A DNA stretch of 64,000 nt from Campanula takesimana (GCA_026119855.1 JAOWBW010000158.1:990976-1054975), one strand, 5' to 3'; positions 31,835 through 44,340 are shown, counted from the first letter of the stretch. Notes: generated by a model from the letters alone, not told the origin. Made by a program: numbers and translations.

Positions 31835-32314
31835 CTAGAACTTAACACACTGATGTAAGGAGGACGGGACTGCATTGGACTTGTGGAGCCAGGGGCGTCC
31901 TAGCAAGATGGTAAAGGAGGATGGTATGTCGATCACTTGGAAATCCGTAGACAAAGTTTGCGTCCCCACGGAGATGGGCAGAGTAACAATTCCCAATAAT
32001 GATCTGCATGTAGAGTCTTTGATTGTCTGTTTGGAGGGCCTTAGAATTGTTGCATCTACACCCACTACGTCTATCATCCGTGACGGCAATACGTTGAAGG
32101 CGGATCCGTTGTCCACAAAGACTCGAGGAATTTTCTTACCGATGATTTCGACTGTAATGTGCAGAGGTTCATTATGATCGATGCCGAAGGGAAGTTCATC
32201 GAGCTCTAAAAAGGTGATGATATTCCCAAAGTGAATGTTGCCAATCATTTGTATGACATTCTCGAGAGTTGTGTCTGATGGGACCATAGTGGCTGCCAAG
32301 TTCTTCTCAACCAT
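31835..32314 (-). pseudogene. Tat 2 aspartic protease
   Basis: A ~159-codon open segment with IGNIHFGNIITF, ELPFGIDHNEPL, the active site RVFVDNGSAFNVLP (D-N-G), then DFQVIDIPSSFTILLGRPWLHKSNAVPSSLHQCVKF. The same blocks occur in Tat C (57064-58017 and 56758-57036). The upstream part (32315-32660) is out of frame. It would process the polyprotein; whether D-N-G is natural for this group or a change from D-G-G (as in Tat C) is not certain. Confidence 0.82.
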
Positions 32315-32799
32315 CTGTCGGTGAGCTAGAGATGAGGTGAGTAGAGACCAGAGAAAAATGTGAGCTTGGGTTTATTTAAGCTGCGTGAGGATAGGATCCT
32401 CTTTCTCAGGGTCTAGCAGTTCTGACTCTTTATTGAAGACCTTCTTTGCAACCTTGGGGTCTGACTGATAGATCTATCCGGATCTTGCGAGTAGGTTGAT
32501 TTCTGCTTGCATGTCATATGGAGACTGCGGTATTTTATCGCGGATTCTGCAAAGATTTCGGCTATAGATAGTGGTGGAGTTTTAAGTGGAGATTTGAGTA
32601 GACCGGAGTCGCAATATCCTAAGAGAGAAGATTCTAATGATAGTTCATCCAATGACAGCATATAACAAGAAGAATGAATATCATTAATAAACTTTTAAGT
32701 ACAACCTATCTCATCATCACTACAAAACTCGGAGTCTACCACAATAGGTTCGGCCAAATCACCGATGTTTGTTGCTATACTATCTCTGTCTAAAGAAAA

Positions 32800-34945
32800 T
32801 CAAGGATCTTCGAGCGAGCCCTCATGAATGATCTTCATTATGTCTTTCTTCAGAGCAAAGCATTCCCTTGTTCTATAACCGGTGGCTTGGTGATAGTGGC
32901 AGTAGTTCCATGCATTACTACCCATGTATGTAGGGTATCCCTTGAGTTGTCTGAGGAGTCCTTTGTTTACAAGGTCGTGGAGAAAGTTCTTCATGGATAT
33001 TTTTAGTCGCTCAATGCAATCCTCGAGCTCTAGCATGGTGATTTGATCAGTCTCTACCACATTAACTTCCATGGCGATGACCTTCCTTGGGTCAGCAATG
33101 ATATTGTCTTTGATAAGATTTTGTAAGATCTGCTTGATGGTGAAGCTCTCGTTGTTGGTGTGTCCGGACACTCTATGGTAATAGCAAATCTTGTACATGT
33201 CACAACCATGCTTGGGCCATTGGAATCCGCGCTCCAAGGGAGTTATCACCTCAATCTTAACTAGTCCTCCGAATAGAGCATTCATGTCTAGCCCCAGTTC
33301 GGCAAAGGCATCTACCATCTCGAAAATACCGATGTCACCTCCGATGAGCTCGACCATGTTGACGCCACCATTGTTAGGGAGCGGATTTGCTACGGTGTTT
33401 GGACCTTTAGGCTTCTCAATTTTTCTCTCGGCTATAAGCTTTTGGATGACACGTTTGAGTTGTACGCAGTCGTCGGTTGTATGGCCAATGTACTTGTGGT
33501 ACTTGCAGAGTTTGTTTGCATCAAGATTAACCTTTTTGTTGATCGGTTCAAAGTTCTCGATTGGATTGATCAAACCCTTCTTAATCAGAACCTCGAACAC
33601 TCGGCTAGTAGGCATGCCGAAGTCATCGAAATGGTCTTCTTTTCGGGGAAAGCTGCTAGTAACTGCTTGGACATCAAAGGCGGAGGTGTCTTGGAGCATG
33701 CTCACTTGACCGGCGACCGCTTTAGCCTTAGGAGCTGTACTTGTCAGAGCTTTGTAGCGGAAAGAGGTGTTTCCTGTTTTGGCAGCTTCTTTAACAATAC
33801 CAGTAATACCGGCTTCGTGTCCGACTCCAGCATCAACCATTTCCCGCAGATCGGGAAAGTAACCGTTACCAATTGCCACCCTAATCTCGGGCAACAAGCA
33901 CTTGAAGAAGATTTGCTTTTGTTCCTTTGCCTTAAGGGGGTACTGAACCTCTGCTAGTTTGTGGTTCCACTCTTGTAGAAGTTATAGATAGGCTTACCGG
34001 GCCTCTGCATGGTGTTCTCTAGATCAGTACGGTTCACATGCCAGTCGAGGTTTAACTGGTACTTCTCGCAGAAAGTTGTGGTGATTTGATCCTACGTCTC
34101 TCGTTCGGAGGGATCCAAACTCAAGAACCAACGGAGAGCGATTCCATCCAAAGTGGTGTGGAAGACTCAGGCCATTTGATCGTTGGTGCAGTCACGGTCT
34201 CTCATAGCTAGCACATAAATTTTGAGATGAGTCTTGGGAAATGTAATACCATGGAATGTAGAGACATTCAGCATCTTGAAGTCTCTAGGTAGAGCACCCA
34301 CATTGCTTGGGTTGATGATCTTGACAATCGGAGCGGCTTGCTTGCTGACTGTGTCAGAGATCTTGCGGATCTGTTCTTGTATGGCAACCACTAGAGGGTG
34401 ATTGGAGAAATCTGCGCTACCATAGGCTTGAGCAGCGGGAGAAGTAGTGGAGACTATAGGTATGGCGGCACCGATACTTAATGATAGTGAAGGCGGTGGT
34501 AACTTGGTGGAGGACAAGTAGCTACCCATCATTTATGGCGATGGCTCATATGGACCCTTGCTGGAGGTTGCTTTAGTACCAAAATCAGCAGGAGGGACCC
34601 TTTGGTAGTTGGAAACTTGAGAGGGATAGCACCCTCTTTGGAAGGGTAGGTTACAGGCACTTCTTCATATTGGACGAAGATTACTTCTTCTTTATGGAAG
34701 CTAGTGTCCACACCTTTCTTCTTCATCTCAATATGAAGATGATCTTTGAGCTCTTGGTTGACCCTTTCTAGAGACTTTCTTCTATCCTTAAGCTTAGAGA
34801 TCTGTAGCATGAGGTTGGTGAAGAAAGCATGGAGAGGTGGCGGAATGTCCGAGGGCTTGATACTGGCGCCGATTTCTGGATCGGCAGAAGAGGAGACTGG
34901 CGGAGTGGAGACATTAGGAGTAGTAGGCTCTGATGATGGAGACAT
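32800..34945 (-). pseudogene. Tat 2 gag with three CHHC zinc knuckles
   Basis: The likely start is ATG 34943-34945 (MSPSSEPTTPNVSTPP), with a proline/serine-rich N-terminus and a coiled-coil-like LKDRRKSLERVNQELKDHL stretch. After stops and shifts at ~34165-34530 comes the capsid block (LRWFLSLDPSERET, QITTTFCEKYQLNLD, then IYNFYK). The C-terminal 365-codon open frame (32800-33897) holds three knuckles: residues 131-144 CKYHKYIGHTTDDC, 238-251 CYYHRVSGHTNNES (last C lost) and 333-346 CHYHQATGYRTREC (second H lost). Each is followed by a similar LK..I..LI helix. Three modules is more than the single knuckle seen in Tat C. Confidence 0.88.
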
Positions 34946-35968
34946 CGTTGATGTAGAGATTGAAGACTGAGCTTGCAGAAGGCTTAACCGTTGAAGACGA
35001 CCACCGGAACGGACCCAAACTTGTTTCTCTGTAGAGGTAGCGGATAGGAGGTTTAGGATGGGACAAGGCTCATGCAATGTATTTTGTTATGTACAAAATA
35101 ATGTATTATTAGTCCTAATGGTTGGAAGGGGTACCCCTTTTTGGGTTGCTATTTACAAAACCTGGATCAGTGGAGGTCATCACTACGTCTATAGACCCCT
35201 CGTTTTTCACCTGTATTGCACCTACCAAAAAGAAAATTTGGGCGAGGGTCCTATAGGGCAAACGACTTCCACCGACCTAACAGATCCTAGAGACTAACCC
35301 TTGTTTAAAGGCATTTAACGTAACGTTTATGTTACTTCTGTTAAGTATTTAACAAGTTGAGATCCTTGTACAAAGTATCACTCGGCTTACCATATTCACA
35401 TCCTCGTAGGGAATTTCATTCTTTGTGCTTTTTTCTCTCGAAGGATCTCGACTCATTAAAGACTTAACGGATGACGGCATGAACGAAACGTTAATTGTCT
35501 ATAAAGAAAAGCTAGTCAAACCAACTGGTCAACTTTGGAGTGTCCTAGACTCTTTAAGTGCATGGTTTTAGAAATGAACAAGGGATTAACCTCGACTGCT
35601 TCACAAGTGAAAATAGTGAGTTAGATAGCCCGGGTTCCATGAAGATAGAGGCGACAGGATCACCAAAATCTGTACACTCAGCGGAGTATCCAGTAGGGTG
35701 TGCAGTGTGACACGGACCTAGTGGTAGTATGCGAACAACAACTAGTTATTTTTTAGGGAGAAAACAGAGAGTTTTTTGTATTTACATGTATGCAATGCAA
35801 AACTGTTAGGGGAGTACGATAGAATACAGTTAAGATATTAACGCACTAAAGTACAAGGGAAGCAGATATGTACAAGAGATAAAGTACAGGGGGAAGAAAG
35901 CAAGTAAGAATACAATCATGATATTGATGAAAGTTTAACCTCTAATGTTTGAAGATGTTCAAAGCTTG
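34946..35968 (-). other. Tat 2 leader between primer site and gag
   Basis: About 1 kb without clear coding signal. An open reading segment extends upstream of the proposed gag ATG to ~35077 but has no upstream ATG in frame. A long untranslated leader is usual in Tat elements. Confidence 0.65.
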
Positions 35969-35986
35969 TCCCCAGCAGAGTCGCCA
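35969..35986 (-). other. Tat 2 primer binding site
   Basis: Minus strand TGGCGACTCTGCTGGGGA, one base inside the 5' LTR end (35988). It fixes the minus orientation of the element. The same type of site is familiar from Tat/Ogre elements. Confidence 0.88.
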
Positions 35987-35987
35987 C

Positions 35988-37074
35988 TGTGAATACCCCT
36001 TTCCGAATGCGGGCGACGCACGAGAATTCTTTCTTTTATTTATCTTTATTTTTATCTTTTCTATGGGATTAGGATATGCAAGTTCGCATTTAACTTATTA
36101 AGTGTCGCCACGTTGTTTTTATCAAGCTAAAACATTGAGAAACAGCTAATAGAGAGGGTTCGGGGGTCAAGTTACGACAAGAGAAGAATATCACGTTATC
36201 ACTCCTATCGCCCGTTAGATCAGACTTTCTATCATGATGAATGTGTTAGTAGTGTGTTAGTGATTGAGACCGGATCCGAAGATTTCCTACGTTCCTCTCG
36301 TGATGAGAAGCTCAAGTCGACGTAGTTCGCACATAATCAGAATAGAGAGAAGAAGAGGGGATCATGCATAATGAAGGGGGAGAAGAAAGAATCATACAAG
36401 ATGATCACATCCAAGAATAATGATAATAACATTCATAAGATCAATGTATTCATCACATTCATCATGGGAGAGTTATTGATCATGGGAATAAATACCTAAA
36501 GTTTAGGGTTTAGAAGTAGTTCCTAGATCACGTGGATCATCATCAGCTATGCATATGAATAGGGATTAAAACATTAGATCTAGCATGTTACGCCGGATAA
36601 GTCATAGATCTAGCATTATAATACGAACATCATGAACATATGTATGAAATAACACATAAACTTGAAGATCACTACCCTAGATATAGAGCATAATATGAAT
36701 TCTAGCAAGAACATGAAGAACAGGTTATGAATCATATGAATACAGGTGTATAAACATAATGAAACTAGCATAAATCAGATCTTAACTGAGGTCACCTATT
36801 TATAGGGTTTCTGACCTGGAGGAAGTGACCGCCCGGCCCAACCTAGACTGGCCGCCCGGACAGACCAAGTGTTTGGCTCGGTTCCCAAGGCTCTGATCAG
36901 CTTGGACTCTGGAGATAACGTCTATCTTTGCAGCTCATCCGATCAGGTCGTCGATTTCTTCTTATCAGGGATTTTCGGGAATTCCGGATAAGTCCTGCGC
37001 AGCTCGTAAATACGTTGGAGGTCCCTGTGAGTTCTAGAATACCTAATAACTCATTTTCAGGTTGGGTACTAACA
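35988..37074 (-). repeat. 5' LTR of Tat element 2, 1087 bp
   Basis: TGTGAATACC to GTACTAACA. It carries the same GC words (GGCCGCCCGGAC region, ~36825-36862), TATA (CCTATTTATAGGG, + strand, ~36795-36807) and CTACGT/ACGTAG hairpin (36288-36325). Relative to the 3' copy it has a ~165-base deletion before the TATA region and a ~50-base extra segment near 36588-36640. Confidence 0.93.
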
Positions 37075-37079
37075 GCCTC

Positions 37080-37506
37080 CTATACCGCCGCACGGATCCT
37101 CTGCCCAGATTGTCAGATTCTTCAAAAGTTTACAAATTCGATCAACCATAATTCCAATTTCATGCATAATCAGATTATCTAAACAGGAATTTCCAGATTA
37201 CGAATTTGAACAAATCTAACCAATAACATCAATAAACAATTTATTCAATTTATCAATTAGATCAAGATCATCAATAAGCATAATCAAATTATAAATTGAC
37301 AATCTAAGCATGCGATTATACATATGAATCCAATAAATATCATAATCACATATCCCATCATAAACATGTATACAACTTTATATCTCATATATATCTCAAT
37401 CACACATTCATCTTATTATTATCATGCAAATCAAATAATCCAATTAAATATTTTTTCAAGCATGACAATTTTAAAATTATTGATCATTAACGGGGCTCTG
37501 ATACCA
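37080..37506 (-). other. Copia 1 leader, 5' part, and primer binding site
   Basis: Continuation of the Copia leader after the Tat 2 insertion (GTCGTGCGCCTC before and CTATACCGCCGC after the insert join directly). Mostly A/T-rich. The primer site TGGTATCAGAGC is at 37495-37506 on the minus strand, next to the 5' LTR, and is complementary in type to initiator tRNA-Met. Confidence 0.85.
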
Positions 37507-37507
37507 C

Positions 37508-37606
37508 TGTTGGGTATCATGGCCTCCATGTATAGCAGAATTAAACATGAAGAAACCCTAGCCTAGATCCATTAAGAACAATAATTTATAAATCATAAGA
37601 TAAATT
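37508..37606 (-). repeat. Copia 1 5' LTR, left fragment
   Basis: TGTTGGGTATCATGGCCTCC to GATAAATT, matching 15375-15473. The last five bases AAATT (37602-37606) are the target duplication of chromovirus 2 and recur at 46434-46438. Confidence 0.95.
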
Positions 37607-39714
37607 TGTCGCGACCCCGGACCCCGCGGGCCCCGGGACCGCGATCTGGACGTCGACTCTAACAATAAACTCCAAAATACCGAAGTTAAAAATTTCATTT
37701 CATACCAAAAGGTGATAATCCAAAGTTTTACAAAACCAAGTTTGATAAAAACCAAATACAACTATCATAAACTTCCACAAGTTTATGCTTAACAAAATAC
37801 AAATGTACAAAATCCTAATGACGTCAATATTTGGTACAAATATCCCCAAAAGGTTACACATTGATATAATGTAAACCAACCTATACAACTTTCCCCAAAA
37901 GAACGGATCCACACTCGACGTCCTCTTTCTCGTGATCAGCGAGACTAATCCTTAGCACCTGGGGGGGGTTAAAGAAAAACAAAGATAAAAGAAAAGGGGT
38001 GAGATAAATCTCAATAAGTTACTAATGAAACTACATGACATGCTATGATGCAATATACAATAAGCAATAATAAGTATCACATAGCACATAGCATTTATCA
38101 CATACAGATAGCAGCGGAAATAAACACTTAACAAAGGATATAGCCAAGGTTTTCCAAACTGGTACATCCAAATAAAGGATCGCTGCGCAGCTTCAATAAT
38201 CAACAAACCATCATCTTCATAATGGCATGAAAGCCGAAGAGAAAACCCCGGTACCGGAACCAATAACCAATGAAGTGTCACAAAGGACGGGAGACATGCC
38301 ACAAAGTCATGCTCCAAGTAAAGCTAAAATGCACACAAGGGAGCTAGCTCTTCTCACATCCAAGGCCAATCTGGAGGAGGGTAATAAGGGGGCAAAACAA
38401 TAGTCAACATCACAATGGACTTGGCCGTGCCATCATAATGTTTCGCATCGCCCAAACACACACAAAATACCAGCTGGGTTTTCACGTAAAGGCTAAGTAA
38501 TAAAATACTAGCACGATAACAACAAAGGATTCCAAAGTAGGGAATCAAGCCAAATAATCACCAAGAAGATGACATGAGCCAACAATACACAATAAGGGTG
38601 CTCCAAAATTCCAATTAACAATCAATGAATTTCAAATACAAATTTGATCACAAGGACCCAATTCTAACACTAAGGTGTACTACAATGTTCACTAAGGTCA
38701 ACTAAAAGGACACCCAAGACTTAGACCGAAGCACGTTCTTCAATCACACAAATTAACAAAATGTAAAGTTTCAGGGGTTCTGTGCGGCCGCCCAAAGTTG
38801 GTTGTGCGGTCGCCCAAAAAGCCTCAAAACAAGAACAAAAGCTTTCAGAAAGATGCGAGGTCGCCCAGGCTATTTTGTGCGGCCGCCCAATCTTCCGGAT
38901 TGCCAGAAATTGGGAAGAACAACATGGGTTCTTCCATTTTCAAACCCAAAACACATTCAACCAAAATCCAACCTTCCAACTCATATACTAATGTACCAAA
39001 ACGACTTATAAGTCTAAAAAGACTCCTTTAACAACATTTAATCAACCAATATCAAGAATCAAACCCAACATTCATAAATCACCATTTTTGATCAAAATCC
39101 AAAATAAATTCCAAACAATTTCAAAACCCAACCAAACTTCAAATATAACACATCAAACATCTTCTAAACATGATATGAACAATTTAGCATCAAAATGGGG
39201 GAAAAGTAACTTACTTGAAAATAATGAAAGTTGACGGAATTCGATTCTTTTTGATTCTACACGATCCTAGCGACGATCTAAACACGTTTCACGTTTTAAG
39301 AAATGAATAATAATGAGTGGAAGAAGGAGAAAAAGAAGAGAGAAGAAATGAAAGAAAACTTACCCAAATTGTTAGAGAGAGGAAGAGATGGCTGGGAGTT
39401 GGAGAAAGAGTGAGGGAGAAGGTGAGGGAGGTGAGGGAGGTGAGGGAAGTGAGGGAAGTGTTTAAAAGATTTACACTTAGGCCCCCTCCCTTACACTACA
39501 CACAAACACTACACTCCCTTCTAACAATTAAGACCCAACAATACTACATTAGCACGAATGACCCTAATAAAATGCTAAGCATAATTATTATAACACATAA
39601 ATTGCACACTTAAATATTTAAATAAATAATAATTTAAATAAATAAACAAGCAAATAAATAAATAAAAATCATTTAATTACTAATAAAATAGAGCCTAGAT
39701 TTCGGGTCGTGACA
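37607..39714 (-). repeat. chromovirus 2 3' LTR, 2108 bp
   Basis: Begins (on +) TGTCGCGACCCC and ends TCGGGTCGTGACA. By eye it differs from 44341-46433 by about a dozen substitutions and several small indels. It contains four GGGCGGCCGCAC-like words (38783-38890), a GAGGTGAGG purine tandem near 39418-39460, and an extremely GC-rich palindromic block at 37609-37655. Short ORFs in it are incidental. Confidence 0.97.
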
Positions 39715-39731
39715 TTCACTCCCCTTAAAGA
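39715..39731 (-). other. chromovirus 2 polypurine tract
   Basis: Minus strand CTTTAAGGGGAGTGAA immediately before the 3' LTR start TGTCACGACC. Confidence 0.75.
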
Positions 39732-39762
39732 AAATTCGACCCGAATTTTAACGAGACTTACC

Positions 39763-41028
39763 TTAAACAAAAAGCCACGGAAATATCCTCTCGATCTCAT
39801 CACGAAGCTCCCACGTCGACTCCTCGATATTATGGTTCCTCCAAAGAACTCGAACCAACGCAATGCTCTTGCTCCTCAACTCTTGAACTTTAAAATCTAG
39901 GATCCGGACCGGTCGTTCCTCATAACTCATATCGGGCTCAATATCCTCCGGTACACTCGGTAACACGTGAGACGGATCATGAACATACTTCCGAAGCATA
40001 GAAACGTGGAACACATTGTGCAACTGGTCTAAAGATAGCGGTAACGCGAGTCGATACGCCAGAAGTCCAACCTTTCCCAAAATCTCAAACGGACCAATAA
40101 ACCTCGGAGCCAACTTGCCTTTCTTCCCAAACCTACGAATACCCACCTTTGGAGACACTTTCAAGAATACCAAATCACCAACCTGAAAACTAAGATCTCT
40201 CCTTCGGTTATCTGCGTAGCTCTTATGTCGACTCTGGGCTGTCTTCAATCTATCCCGGATAACTTTAACTTTCTCAACCGAATCCCGAAGCAAATCAATA
40301 CCCAAAACTTTCGCTTCACCGACCTCATCCCAACAAATAGGCGATCTACACTTTCTTCCATACAAGGCCTCAAACGGTGCCATCTCGATACTAGCCTGAT
40401 AACTGTTGTTGTAATAGAATTCCACTAACGGTAGGTGCGAATCCCAAGAATCGGAAAAGTCTATCGAACACGCTCGCAACATATCCTCCAAAATCTGAAT
40501 AGTCCTCTCGGATTGACCGTCGGTCTGAGGATGAAAAGCTGTACTGAATCGCAAATCTGTACCCAAAGCTTCCTGAAACGCCTTCCAGAATCTAGAAGTA
40601 AACCTCGGGTCTCGATCTGACACAATGCTAACCGGAACTCCATGCAATCTAACAATCTCGTCGATATAAAGGGTCGTAAGCTTCTCCATCGAATATCTGA
40701 TGTCAATGGTCAAGAAATGGGCACTCTTGGTCAATCTATCCACTATTACCCAAACACTGTCATACTTCCTACGGGTACGAGGTAGTCCCGTAACGAAATC
40801 CATAGTCACATGCTCCCATTTCCACTCGGGAATCTCTAACGGCTGAAGCAATCCCGCGGGTCTCTGATGCTCGGCTTAGACCTGCTGACACGTTAAACAC
40901 CTCGAAACATACTCGGCTATCTCCCTTTTCATTTTAATCCACCAAAATTGTTGCTTCAAATCCTGATACATCTTCGTACTACCCGGATGAATAGTATATC
41001 TCGATTTGTGACCCTCATCAAGAACTCT
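39763..41028 (-). pseudogene. chromovirus 2 integrase with chromodomain
   Basis: A 362-codon frame (39763-40851) contains the catalytic triad D18 (TMDFVTG), D79 (VSDRDPRF) and E115 (QSERTIQI), exactly D,D35E. It also has the GPFEILGKVG..YRLALP block and a C-terminal chromodomain (IALVRVLWRN..ESTWELRDEIERIFPW) ending at FV-stop, the natural terminus. Upstream, 40852-41028 encodes the zinc-binding region (MKREIAEYVSRCLTCQQ) but is broken by a TAG at ~40877 where copy 1 has a lysine codon and by a TAA at ~41027. Otherwise well preserved. Confidence 0.93.
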
Positions 41029-43730
41029 TTATTTAATTCCATCAACATCCGGAACACACAAACGACCACGGAAAGTCAACACTCCAATCGGGCTAACAGA
41101 AAAATCCTCGAAATTCTTTTCTTTCAGTTTACCCATTACCTTCACTAACTCGGGATCTTCTTTCTGAGCTTCCTTTATTCTCTGAATTAGGGTCGGAGAT
41201 ACCCTAATATTCGCAAAAATAGCCCCATGTCTCGATTCACGAGGAGACCAATCTCGAACATCCTCAAGAATTTTCCATTCACGGACCATCATCGAAGCCA
41301 CATAAGATTTTCTACTAATCGCATCGGATACCACATTGCCTTTCCCGGGTGATAAGAAATCGTGCAATCATAATCCTTCAACAATTCCATCCATCGGCGC
41401 TGTCGGTTATTCAATTCCTTCTGGGAGAAAAGGTACTTCAAACTCTTGTGATCCGTAAAAATCTCAAACTTTGCTCCATAAAGATAGTGCTTCCACTTGT
41501 GCAACGCAAATACAATAGCCGCTAACTCCATATCATGAGTCGGGTAATTCTGTTCACTCGGGGTCAACTTCCTCGAAGCATAAGCAATTACTTTCCCATT
41601 CTGCATCAACACACAACCCAAGCCCTCTTTCGAAGCATCGCTGTAAATCACTAGGCCATCGCTCCCATTAGGCAAAGTCAAGATCGGTGCGGTAGTCAAC
41701 CTCTTCTTCAATTCCTCGAAACTCTTGTCACATTTCTCGATCCACACAAACGGAACATTCTTCCGAGTCAACTGAGTCATCGGAGTAGCAATCCTCGAAA
41801 ACCCCTCAATAAATCTTCGGTAATACCCGGCTAAACCAAGAAAACTACGAATCTCGGTCACTGACTCGGGTCTCTTCCAATCCACTATAGCTTCAATCTT
41901 TGAAGGATCCACCGAAATACCGTCTTTAGAAATCACATGACCCCGAAATGACACCTTCTCGAGCCAAAACTCGCATTTACTAAACTTCGCAAGTAATTTC
42001 TCCCTCGCAAGAACGGATAAAACTGTCCTCAAATGTTTCTCGTGCTCCTCTCGAGATTTCGAATAAACAAGAATGTCGTCGATGAAGACTACCACGAACG
42101 AATCAAGATAGGGATGGAAAACTCGGTTCATCAAATCCATAAATACGGCCGGCGCATTCGTCAACCCAAACGGCATAACCAAGAACTCATAATGACCGTA
42201 ACGAGTGCGAAAAGCAGTCTTCGGAATATCCTCCGATCGAACCTTCAACTGATGGTACCCACTCCTCAAATCAAGCTTGGAAAACACAACGGACCCTTGA
42301 AGCTGATCAAATAAATCATCGATATGGGGTAGAGGGTATTTATTCTTCACCGTAACCTGATTCAACTTTCTGTAATCGATGCACAATCTCAAGGAACCGT
42401 CTTTCTTCCGCACAAATAAAATCGGTGCTCCCCATGGGGAAACACTAGGGCGGATAAACCATCGATCAAGCAACTCTTGCAACTGAACTTTCAATTCTTT
42501 CAACTCTGTGGGAGCTAACCTATAAGGCGCTTTCGAAATCGGAGCCGTACCCGGCAAAAGATCTATACAAAACTCTATCTCACGATCGGGAGGCATATCA
42601 TACTCGGTAGAGAAAACATCGGGAAATTCCCGAACTACCCGAACACTATCCAAACTAGGGGATTCTTTCCTAGTATCAAGAACACTAGCCAAATACCCCT
42701 CACAACTACTATGAAATAATTTTCTCGCTTTCATAAAAGAAATTAGGCGAACCTTTCTACTCAGAGGACTAGCCTCAAACACAAATTTAGGCACATCGGG
42801 AATAGAAAAAGCAACAGTTTTCTTACGGCAATCAACGGAAGCATGAAACTTGCTCAACCAATCCATACCCAAAATGACATCAAAGTCTTGGATAGGAAGA
42901 ACTACCAAATCCGCACAAAGGACTCGACCACAAATAACCACATCACAAGCACGAAAGACTTGATCAGCAATCAAGCATTCTCCTATAGGGGTCGACACCT
43001 CTAGCACGTACGGTAAGGACTCGAATGCAGCATTTAACATGGAAGCAAATTGCACAGAAATGTATGAATGAGATGATCCTGGATCTACTAACGCTCGTGC
43101 GCTCACTTTAGACACAGAAACAATACCTCCAATAACGGATGGATCATCGGTAGCTTGTTGTTGATTCATGGCATAAACCTTCCCTTGAACTTTGGGCTTC
43201 CCGGTAACATCCCTTTTCTGACCTTGATAATTACCAACTCCTGACCCGGATGCTTGTCCTCTACCTCTTGGACAATCTTTTACAAAGTGACCCATTTGTC
43301 CACATTTTGTGCACCTTCCTTGCTTCTTCCAACACCGGTCCTCAGAATGACCTTCCCTTTGACAATACGAACAAAGCCTCATAATTTGGCTCCCTTGGTT
43401 CCCGGAAGTGGTACCCGGCTTCCTTGGGATCGGTTGCCCTCGGGACTGAGATTGTCCCCCAAAGTTACCTCGATTTTCGATCCTTGGTTGTGACTTGCTC
43501 TGCGCTCCTTGCTTACTCGGGTTGGCCACCTCGGTCTTCCTCTTATGTTCCCCAATATCTTGCTCTATCAAATAGGCTCGGTCCACCGCATCTTGGAAAG
43601 TCACAATCCATTGAGCAATAAGTTGAGTACGGATGGAGGTCTTCAATCCCCGAATGAATCTCATAGCCTTTTGTTCCTCGGTCCTCACCAAATAGTCACA
43701 ATATCGGGCTAATTCTATGAACTTAGCCGA
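41029..43730 (-). pseudogene. chromovirus 2 gag C-terminus, protease, RT and RNase H
   Basis: An 800-codon open frame (41289-43691). In order: two CCHC knuckles (residues 107-120 CSYCQREGHSEDRC and 127-140 CTKCGQMGHFVKDC), the protease site ALVDPGSS (D203), and RT with LCIDYRKLNQ, FSKLDLRSGYHQ, MPFGLTNAP and catalytic FIDD (536-539). RNase H follows from YSDASKEGLG to TDHKSLKYLF. A one-base deletion near 41337 shifts the frame inside the RNase H-integrase linker (NVVSDAISRKSYV continues in 41029-41367). All visible catalytic residues are intact. Confidence 0.94.
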
Positions 43731-44219
43731 CTATTGTGCTATAGACAACACACCTTGCTCCAGGTTGAGTAGCTCGATCTCCTTTCGGTTTTGATCAACA
43801 ACCGGAATGAAATGCTCCTTGAATTTGCGCACAAACAACTCCCACGCATACTCCGTGTGAGTATCATCCCAAGTAGCTTTAACACCTTTCCACCAATGCT
43901 TGGCGGCTCCCACAAGCTTGTAAGCCGCGAACCGGACCTTGTCCTCATCCGAACACCCAAACACATCATAAATCTTCTCCATCGACTCGATCCACAACTC
44001 AGCTTTCCGAACATCGGGTTCCCCATTGAATTCAACCGGTTTAAGTTTCAGAAATTGCTCCAATCCATAGCGGGGTGGTGCTTGTTCTACCCTAGGACCT
44101 TGATCATGTATGGCCTTCATGGCCGCCTCGAACATGCCTTGAAACATAGCACGTGCTTCTTCTCTTGTATCGTTCTGATTTGCATTACCGGTACCTCCTC
44201 TGTTTCTTCTTCCAGACAT
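43731..44219 (-). pseudogene. chromovirus 2 gag N-terminus
   Basis: Starts at ATG 44217-44219 (MSGRRNRGGTGNANQND). It has the capsid block LKPVEFNGEPDVRKAELWIESMEKIYDVFGCSDEDKVRFA and AAKHWWKGVK. The frame is interrupted only by a TAG at 43731-43733 (copy 1 has a tyrosine codon) and then continues in the same frame into the knuckles. Gag forms the particle. Confidence 0.93.
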
Positions 44220-44326
44220 TTTGAGTAATTACCTGCATAAGACATCAACCGTTAATCACTCCGCACACTACTACCCACCTAGGTCATACTAATCCACCTA
44301 GACTTATACTTAGAGCTAATGCCATA

Positions 44327-44338
44327 GTTCTGATACCA
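44327..44338 (-). other. chromovirus 2 primer binding site
   Basis: Minus strand TGGTATCAGAAC, two bases from the 5' LTR end (44341). One or two mismatches from the common initiator tRNA-Met site TGGTATCAGAGC. Confidence 0.82.
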
Positions 44339-44340
44339 AC

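Larger units (their letters stand above)
21803..37074 (-). mobile_element. Tat element 2 (Ty3/gypsy, Tat lineage) with two antisense genes
   Basis: Complete insertion with the direct repeat GCCTC at 21798-21802 and 37075-37079. LTRs are at 21803-23011 (3') and 35988-37074 (5'). The minus strand carries the primer site TGGCGACTCTGCTGGGGA, gag with three knuckles, a protease and an RT that breaks off before RNase H and integrase. The + strand of the remaining 6 kb carries a PMD-type gene and a DUF7745-like gene, then tandem repeats before the 3' LTR. The lack of integrase suggests it moved with help from another element or lost pol after insertion. Confidence 0.94.

Noticed and set aside
37495..37506. 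Possible tRNA gene
   Set aside because: Only the 12-base primer site complementary to a tRNA 3' end is present; no cloverleaf around it.
38782..39031. Overlapping 69-77 codon frames in both chromovirus LTRs (also 45513-45762)
   Set aside because: Three frames are open at once over the GC-word region, and the LTR copies differ by indels. No protein-like features.
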